From assembly GCF_020283565.1 (NCBI RefSeq), contig NC_060065.1:45000409-45064408 (forward strand): a stretch of 64,000 nucleotides of DNA, in the 5' to 3' direction. Each line of letters opens with the position of its first letter. Position 1 is the first letter of the stretch. This document shows, in pieces, positions 56,850 through 64,000 of this stretch. Below the pieces are notes generated by a model, which was not told the origin of the DNA, made no database searches, and saw only the letters and a program-made list of their open reading frames with translations. The position numbers were made by a program, and so were the translations under genes. This DNA comes from Trifolium pratense. Its lineage: Eukaryota; Streptophyta; Magnoliopsida; Fabales; Fabaceae.

Positions 56850-59444
56850 ATATGCAATAATTTTGAACTGGGATCTTGAAGTTTTTTTTTTACAAGCAAT
56901 CCGAAAAAGTCAAAAGATTATATGCTTTGTGAACATACAATATGATTAGTACACCATTCAGAAAAAGAATAAGTGGACTTGCGGCCGGCTCTGCCACTAA
57001 ACCAAATCAACGAAATTGTTGTGATATTATTAATTAGCACAGATGCATCCACCTCCCCTCGAAATTAGCCCTGGGATCTTGAAGTTAACACAACATAAGA
57101 AAACCAAAAGATTTTATTGCATCGGTAGGTTTGGGTCGAAAACTACAAACCCAATAAAAACCGCAATCATTTAATTTGGACCTAATTCCGACCGACCACA
57201 TTTTCGATTTGTTTGAGTGGTGGGTCCTACTAGTAGAGGGTAGATCGGATCGGTTATTATGGGTTAGATTGAAACTTTGTTTACTTCTAAAGTTTCATTA
57301 TCCAAAAATTTATAATTTTCAAATACTAATTATAATTTATAATTAGTAGTAAAAAAATTATAATTTATAAGTAATTATCCAAAAAATTATAATTTATAAT
57401 TTACGGGTTAGAAGGAAAAATAATAATTTAAAGACCTGCACCCGCACGTATGTAACCGTCCATGTCCGGCTTTTTACAATTGTCAAGCCGAGACCCGACT
57501 CACATCCGACCGAATGCTACAACATGTTGATTATACCAATTTCGAGTCTAGTCGTGCGTCTGTGTTTAACCCTAGTATAAGCTTAGATGAGAAAATTAAC
57601 AATTTGAATTATAAGGTGTAGGGCTATTTGATAAGACAAAAAGTAGTGAAGGGTGACCTTCCCCACACGAATTAGTAAAGAAATAATTGGCAAAATTAAG
57701 CCACACGAGTGTGACTAAAGAATGAAAAAGAAAAAGTCAACAAGTTTATGAAGTATAAGGTGAACAATGTTATGGTGAGTTATGCTTGGTTTTTTGGTAA
57801 CAAAAATTATTTTTAATTAAAAATGAATTAATATAAAGTGGTTCACCCATACTTGTAAAAATGAATTAAATAACAATTTTGAATAAAAAAAGTCAAAAAC
57901 TATTGTACCAAAAAAAAAAAGTCAAAAACTACAAATCCTAGTTTTAAATCGGAATCGATTCTTAAAAATATTTAAACAAGTAAAAATTAATTCTACATCT
58001 CTAATTACAATTGTTTCACCTTCAAAAAGTCCACCAACCATATACTAAGATTGCCCATTTAGATTGACTTGTAAAGATAGTTTATGCAAAAATAAATTAT
58101 AAATATACAACCTTTATTAATAAAAATTTATAAATTAAGATAAAAGTTTATTTATTTACATAAGTTATTTTCATAAGATAAAAAATAATTCAATCCAAAA
58201 AGAGATTCTTAGATCTTCGTTTTTTTTTTTTTGCAAGACCTTTTATTTGTCCATGTGTTTTTGTGAATCCGGCAATATGTTTGACTTATTACCATGTCTA
58301 TCTTTTTTAATTATGTAAATGTCAACCATAGTGTTGTTTCAATAGACACAGTGATTTTGGATTGAATACTTTTACGTGCCTTATGTACCAAATAGTCATA
58401 TACTCATAATTGCTAGGTTTACTTCTCACCTTCACCAAACTCTGTTTAACTCTGTCCCCATGAACATTAAGCATATAAAATCAACACTTTATTTGGTTTG
58501 AGAGGGATAACAAAAAAAAAATGTGAAAAGAAATAGAGATAAGTAACTGCTTTTTTATTTATTTTTTATTGTTGTATGAAAAGGGTTTTAGAACTGAATT
58601 TCGATATTTAGATGAAATGATTTTTTTGTTAAATTTTATTTATCTTGCGATCGAACTTCAAACTACAAAAGTTAAACTATATATTTCAGTTAAACTTATA
58701 ATGCGCAATTCTAAATACACACTTAGATGTAGGATTAAACTTACAACATCCTTAGCAAAAAAAAAAAAAAGAAAAATATTATAGCTCCAAATATAAATAT
58801 GTAATCAATAAAGACGTGACCCAATGCATTGGGCCTCAAAGATGGTGATGCCAGAAATCCACCATAAATATATCCAATAGCCTTACTAAATATTTTTAAG
58901 GTTCTTTTCCAAAAGAAATATTTTTTAGGTTAAAAGCTAATTATTTTTAACGGTAAATATATTATTAATCAGATCTCTGCAGAAAATGAATAAAAATGGA
59001 TAAAATAAAAACTACATAGAGATTGGTTAAAACTTAAACTCCGCCCACATATTTAAAGTGATGTTTTTACAAATTTAGAAAATAATTCTATCACATTTTT
59101 AGAAATTGTGAGACTAAATTACTACGGGCTAGTCTTGTTTAGTCATAAAACTAAATATACAAGGCTTTTTCTTTTTGCGGCCCTTTAGATGTTTTGTGTG
59201 CTATCTTAAACGATCAAAATATCGCTTTCACAACTTAGTTATTATTAAATGACCGTAAAAAATTTATAACATAGTAAAATAATCAGGTGCATTGAGTTTT
59301 TTTAAAATGTTGGTAAGATTACTAACCATCTTAATTTATGAATCAAATTCAATCTATTAACAAGTTTATTATATGGTGGAAAGATGGAATGAATACCTAT
59401 TAAGATGAATTGGATAATTATAATTATTTGAATACAACTTATAG
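56850..59444. other. Intergenic region
   Basis: AT-rich. About 57120-57560 is a somewhat GC-richer patch (ACCCGCACG, GAGACCCGACTC) that may be an old hAT-type element, without resolved ends. No gene supported. Confidence 0.35.
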
Positions 59445-59452
59445 TATAGAGT

Positions 59453-59906
59453 CAAGGCCGGCAGGTGGGTGTGCAAGGTGAGCCACCGCACAAGGTTCAA
59501 ATATTTAGGGGCCTCAAATTGTTTATATCGGTCTATTAAAAAATTTATATATGTAAAAAAAAAAATGACTTTGTTACTACTAAAAATATTTTAGTACTAA
59601 AAAAAAATTAATAGACATACTCTTAATTTTATAAGTAACTTGCAGTTGATCGTAAAAAAAGAAACTAACATTTCAAGAAAGTTTTTTTTCTGAAGGAACC
59701 GTAAGTTGATAATGATATTAGATTGAAGATGTATTTTAATGTATTGATTAAAATATATCGCTTTTAGATGTTATTTACTATGATGACTATTTTTTATGTT
59801 ATTTACGATTCAAATAGAAAATCACTTTTAAAAATAAAAAAAAAAATTATTAAAGATCTATTTATAATTTTCAAACAGGGCCTCCAAATACTCGGGACCG
59901 GCCCTG
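59453..59906. mobile_element. hAT-type non-autonomous element (454 bp)
   Basis: Ends CAAGGCCGGCAGG and GACCGGCCCTG are inverted copies with one change near the tip (CAGGGCCGG expected). A perfect 8-bp duplication TATAGAGT flanks it (59445-59452 and 59907-59914). GGGGCCTCAAATTG inside relates it to the 94-bp element at 38044. Confidence 0.88.
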
Positions 59907-59914
59907 TATAGAGT

Positions 59915-61035
59915 AACAAGCCATATGCTCTTGAGTTCCAAATGTAAATATGATTGATGATTGATATATTATATTTTTGTTAAACCGACACCCCTACCTT
60001 TAAACAAGTGGAGTAACAATTATATATAATATATAATACTAAATAAATTAATGTTCACTTGTCACTAATTAAATCTATCTACAACCTCGGTATGCTACCA
60101 ATCCTATGATCATGACAAAATACAATGGAATAAATTTTTTTATGTATTTTTCCGAATGATTGTTCATTTTCATCAAAAGAAAATTGGATTTATAGCATGT
60201 GTGACTTATGTGACAATGTCTCTTGTCATTGACTTGTGTATAACTTTATGAATTAAAAATTTGTAAAATGAATATAATGCGTATGGATTTCAACTATTTA
60301 TATAAAAAAGGACAACTCCTAAGGTAGATGGCTAGCTAAAGGAAGATGAGTATGATTATTATGGTGATGACGATAAGGTAGAAAAAATATAAAGAATTTG
60401 ACTAAAAATACAAGTTAGTGGCTTATGTGTCTCTTCACCTAAAATATGTTTTTTTTTTTAAATTATTCATCCTATGGTGGGATGGGGTTGACATGAATCT
60501 TGACTCTCTTTGATGAAACATTCTTTGGAGTCATTATTTGGCCCCCACTCAAAACTCAACAAAGTCATTCCTAAAATCTTACAATATTTGAGAACCGTCT
60601 TTGAATTTAAAGATGTTCCTTTGTTTGTCTTGTTGTGAGCTAGTGTTATTTCTTGTTTTTTTTTTCTCTTTCAATATGTCATTTCTTGTTAGTGATCTTC
60701 TTCTAAATTAACTATTTAAAAATAGACTTGAAAACTAAGATAACTAATAAATGTATTTACAATTTTAACTACCTAAAAATAGACCTGAAGACTAAGATAA
60801 GATAACTAATAAATGAGATGTTTATAAATAAATGTATTTGTAATTTTAATGTATGAGAATTAATCTAACGATGAGTTACACTTTTCATTAGTTCTCTCTT
60901 TTTCTTAATTTCTTTCTTTCTTGCTCACTCTACTTTCCTTGGTTTTTAGAAAATATTATTCTTTAGCTCTTTCAGTTTGTTTCCAGCTGTGTGATGTTTA
61001 AACAAGAATATCTTATACATATAGAAAAACGTACT
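59915..61035. other. Intergenic region
   Basis: AT-rich; nothing recognised apart from a near-duplicated phrase (ACTAAGATAACTAATAAATG) around 60735 and 60795. Confidence 0.35.
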
Positions 61036-61038
61036 TTG

Positions 61039-61170
61039 ACATTTTTTTTTTGAAGAAGTTAAATTAGCCTATTTAAATTGGCATAATAGAGAATCGAACC
61101 TAAAACTTTAAGGAGGAGTACACTTCTAGATCCCAAGTCAATACCACCATACCAACCCAAGTGGGTACGA
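61039..61170 (-). mobile_element. SINE-like relic
   Basis: T run at 61041-61050 (an A tail on the minus strand), a B-box-like word on the minus strand complementary to AGAATCGAACCTAAA, and an A-box-like region complementary to ACCATACCAACCCAAGTGGG. Confidence 0.4.
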
Positions 61171-61201
61171 ATTAACATGTCTTTATATAATTTATTTTTA
61201 T

Positions 61202-61352
61202 ACTTTAGGCTTTAGCACTTAAGATGCTGTAAATTTTTTGAAAGAGTTAAAAATATCATATATAGCAATATTATGTCTTTTACATTTATGGATGTAATTT
61301 TTTCATAATAAAAAGTTTAGCGTGCAGGTTATTGTTTGTCTATATTTCATTT
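61202..61352 (+). pseudogene. Decayed relative of the fragment at 41960-42457
   Basis: Follows 42281-42452 base by base with many changes and small gaps: GATGCTGTAAATTTTTTGAAA against GATGCTGTGAATATTTTGAAA, then ATATAGCAAT against GCATAGCAAT, and TTTAGCGTGCAGGTTATTG against ATTAGCGGCGCAGCTTGTTG. Many differences are C-to-T or G-to-A. The coding frame is lost. Confidence 0.65.
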
Positions 61353-62259
61353 ATGTGTGTGTATGTATATTAATTTTAAAATAAAAAGAAGGTATAATTT
61401 TTGTTTTTGACAATAAGAGGGTATAATATTTATTAATAACTTTAAGCAGACCCATATGTAACGCGACAATTTTCTAAAACATGATAGTGATATATATCCT
61501 GTTCTTGCTTTTTTTAGTGGTTCAAATAAACAATTATGAATTTTTTAAGAATGAAAAAAAATACGTCTTTCTTTAGGCGGAAATAAAAATGTTGAGAAGT
61601 GATTATCAACCATCAAATTGGGTAGAACTAGAAAATAAGAATAAGAGGTCGAGAGAAAATGATAACCAATCTGTAAAACACATAAGATAAGAAGAGTTCT
61701 TTTCTTTAAATCGAGTTCTTTTCATACGTAGAAATTTAAATCAAACTTCTAACTATTTATTTAAGAAACCTAAGACTCTTGTTATTTGAATCAATCCATT
61801 ATTAGTATTAACTAGCTTATTATAGTTATGATGGAAGTTAAAAAAAAAAAAAAAACTCACTCACAAACATAGGCTAAACTCTTCATTGTTTCTTCTAGTA
61901 AAAGACCTTTTTCATGGTATGAGAATAAAGTGAAATATATTCCATTGTATAATCTAGCAAATAGGTTAATGAGTTAACTTCTTATATTTAGCTTCTTATA
62001 TCAAATTGGGTGGCTATGTTTAATGCATTATTTAGCCAAATCGAATTTTGAAATTCTTCTGCCAAATAGTTTGATTTTATATTTAATTTTTTTAATTAGA
62101 ATTCTTAGGGTAAAAATAAGAGAAAAATATGATATGTTATAAAATATAAACTTGGATTCTGATCTCTCCACCTCTTTTTTATATTCCTTTCACTTTTTTT
62201 AATGTAAGGGTAGATTGACTCACAAAGTAATATATATAGAGAGAGAATTAAATTAATTA

Positions 62260-62349
62260 TTGAGATTAGGACAAGATGAGCAATATGAAAAAATTGACGG
62301 AAGATTGAGATTAGGACAAGATGAGCAATATGAAAAAATTGACGGAAGA
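62260..62349. repeat. Perfect 45-bp tandem duplication
   Basis: Two copies starting TTGAGATTAGGACAAGATG at 62260 and 62305, with no difference seen. Confidence 0.92.
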
Positions 62350-62362
62350 TGATCCAAATCAT

Positions 62363-63360
62363 ATAAACTTAAACGTTATTTGAAATAACATCTTAAAAGT
62401 CGGTATATATAGACTCAAAAGATAATATTATAAGATCTTGAGAGAAAATTATTATCAAACGACTCTACTTTAATCTTATAAGTTCATATTCTATAAAAAA
62501 AATTTTAAATGACAAATTGTTAGTATATTAATTGTTATTAGTTTTTAACACTTTGTCGAGACTTGAACCCTGAACTTCCAACTCCTTTAACCCTTAACGC
62601 AACTAATTCAATCAGTTGTGTTACTCATCTCACCCAAAGAGTCTTCGATATGTGGCGCCCAGACAGATGTGACATCAACCTAATGGTATCAAGCGTAACT
62701 TACGTTCAAACTTCAAAGACTCGATTTACGGGATGCTGCAATTCACACCAAGTATCGCATTTTGGTACGTGTTCTTCAACTATTTGCGTTTTGGTCTTGC
62801 CAAAGAGAAACAAAGTGTACACTGCATAAGCATGACCTCATCTCTACATCATAATTCACCTTTAACAATAGATAGAATAATATATAAAAGGAAACAAATG
62901 AATGCTTAGTTTCTTTACCCATTCATTGTTTATATGAAGATAGAATACTTTCAGAAGAAGAACAAGAAAAAAGGCAATGAACGGTAGGACCCTTCATTTA
63001 TAAATCATGATGGAAATATGAATTATGAAGTCGACATACAATGGACCTACACCTACATTACTCTCCTTCCTTTCATGTAATTATATCCAATACCAATCTC
63101 TTATTCATTCAATTCAAGCTAGCAATAGTATACAAACTAGGATGAAACTGGTGATATATTGTTGACTAATTAAGTTGCTGAAAAATTAATGGAATTAAGA
63201 AGTTGAGTGATAAAGAGGTTAATGAGTAAAAACAAGTTGAAACACACGGACGGTGATCAAGAAACAAGGAAGAACAATACATAGAATAATTAATTCAGAA
63301 ATACAATCATTGTTATAATTATAAAGATGATTACAATGATGAGAGACTCAGAAAATCCTA
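62363..63360. other. Intergenic region
   Basis: A tRNA-derived-repeat-like patch (GAGACTTGAACCCTGAACTT near 62558) and otherwise non-coding sequence. The + strand ORF 62563-62829 covers this patch and is not supported as a gene. Confidence 0.35.
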
Positions 63361-63366
63361 GAAGAA

Positions 63367-63495
63367 CTAAGTTCTTCTGACTTCCTTGATTAATCCCGTT
63401 CGAAATTCAACTCTTTCAAACAATGTATGAATCTTCAAGTTGACTTCATACAAGGATTTCTCCAAATCACGCATCTTCTTATACATGTCTTCCAT
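63367..63495 (-). CDS. Short unknown ORF, possible terminal exon
   Basis: The minus strand encodes MEDMYKKMRDLEKSLYEVNL followed by about 22 residues ending EVRRT and TAG at 63367-63369. The frame is open upstream to about 63540. Heptad-like spacing of Met/Leu/Val suggests a coiled coil. Base composition is less AT-biased than the surroundings, and the AT-rich sequence after the stop looks like a 3' UTR. No splice acceptor was found and the product is not recognised. It could be the last exon of a gene extending past the right edge, or a chance frame. Confidence 0.3.
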   Translation of the reverse strand: MEDMYKKMRDLEKSLYEVNLKIHTLFERVEFRTGLIKEVRRT

Positions 63496-63499
63496 GAAT

Positions 63500-64000
63500 C
63501 GTTGAAGAGTAATACAAAAAAATAAGTCCGAGTAATATGCTTAAACTACCGATAGGCTTAAAACACTTTTTAATGATATATAGTATGTAGCCTAACTTTT
63601 TTAGAGTCGTTAGTTTGAGGTGGTTCTAAGCCTCGGATTTGTTTATAATTTAATTTCAAAAACAAATCATTCGGATTAAAGGGAATTGAATATTTGAATT
63701 AGTTTTTAACTTAATTTAAAAATAGTTTTAACTTAAATCACAAAATGAGTTTAATAATTTTTGTTTTTTTTAACATTAACATGACATCAATAGCGGTCGC
63801 TTACCACAACCACCGACTACCACTACAACAACCGCTGAATTACTACTTTGATGTCGACCAATTACCAACGGCCACCCTCGACCACTACTATAACACCTTT
63901 GATCTCAGCTTTGATTATCGTTGATCACCACTCGACCCTCAATTCGACTATTTTCACCCATATTGTTGCAAATTGCCTTGAAAACGTGAAAAAATAGCAA
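63500..64000. other. Right-edge region
   Basis: AT-rich, then from about 63780 a distinctive CA/ACC-rich stretch with repeated ACCAC, CGACC and CAACC words. No confident frame. Confidence 0.3.

Noticed and set aside
62105..62362. 85-aa minus-strand ORF with a repeated 15-residue block
   Set aside because: The repeat is just the 45-bp tandem duplication read in frame; hydrophobic low-complexity translation.

Overview
The window looks like a plant nuclear chromosome segment, AT-rich, with intron-split genes and many nested transposable elements. Gene content (a G-type lectin S-receptor kinase, an FQR1-type quinone reductase, a bHLH factor) and the style of its SINEs, MITEs and Sirevirus suggest a papilionoid legume, most likely close to Medicago or Trifolium. 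The organism assignment is inference from memory; no search was run.

Layout. 1-2729: the 3' seven exons of an S-receptor-like kinase (+ strand). 2958-7900: the 3' hairpin terminus of a Helitron (minus strand) interrupted by an intact 4.9-kb LTR element (2987-7895) with identical-looking 1232-bp LTRs, a tRNA-Asp primer site and one ORF of unknown function but no pol. 7901-14650: non-coding DNA with a foldback hairpin, a Mutator-like MITE with a perfect 10-bp duplication, a SINE, and a hAT-type element (8-bp duplication) splitting a small decayed coding region. 14652-28250: remains of a second Helitron; its PIF1-type helicase pseudogene is cut in two by a complete 12.36-kb Sirevirus-type Copia element (15143-27502) with gag, pol, a third env-position ORF, an antisense ORF and a multiple polypurine-tract array. 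29452-31996: a 2.5-kb solo LTR. 32200-34800: a composite bounded by long inverted repeats and holding a Stowaway MITE, a five-unit satellite and another foldback.

35185-37651: a complete four-exon FQR1-like gene (203 aa) with one GC-AG intron. 38044-38137: a 94-bp mini-hAT. 41960-42457: a fragment of a reverse-transcriptase-associated C-terminal domain; a heavily decayed relative lies at 61202-61352. 44534-48178: a complete seven-exon bHLH gene on the minus strand (439 aa) with two SINEs in its introns. 48200-64000 is gene-poor and holds two Stowaway MITEs, a hAT element, a 27-nt G run, microsatellites, SINE relics and one weak minus-strand ORF at the right edge.

The three recognisable host genes act separately: a plasma-membrane receptor kinase, a flavoprotein quinone reductase and a nuclear transcription factor. 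The most unusual material is in the mobile elements: two apparently very young LTR elements inserted into two different Helitrons, a non-autonomous LTR element that keeps an intact ORF, and the extra sense and antisense ORFs of the Sirevirus.
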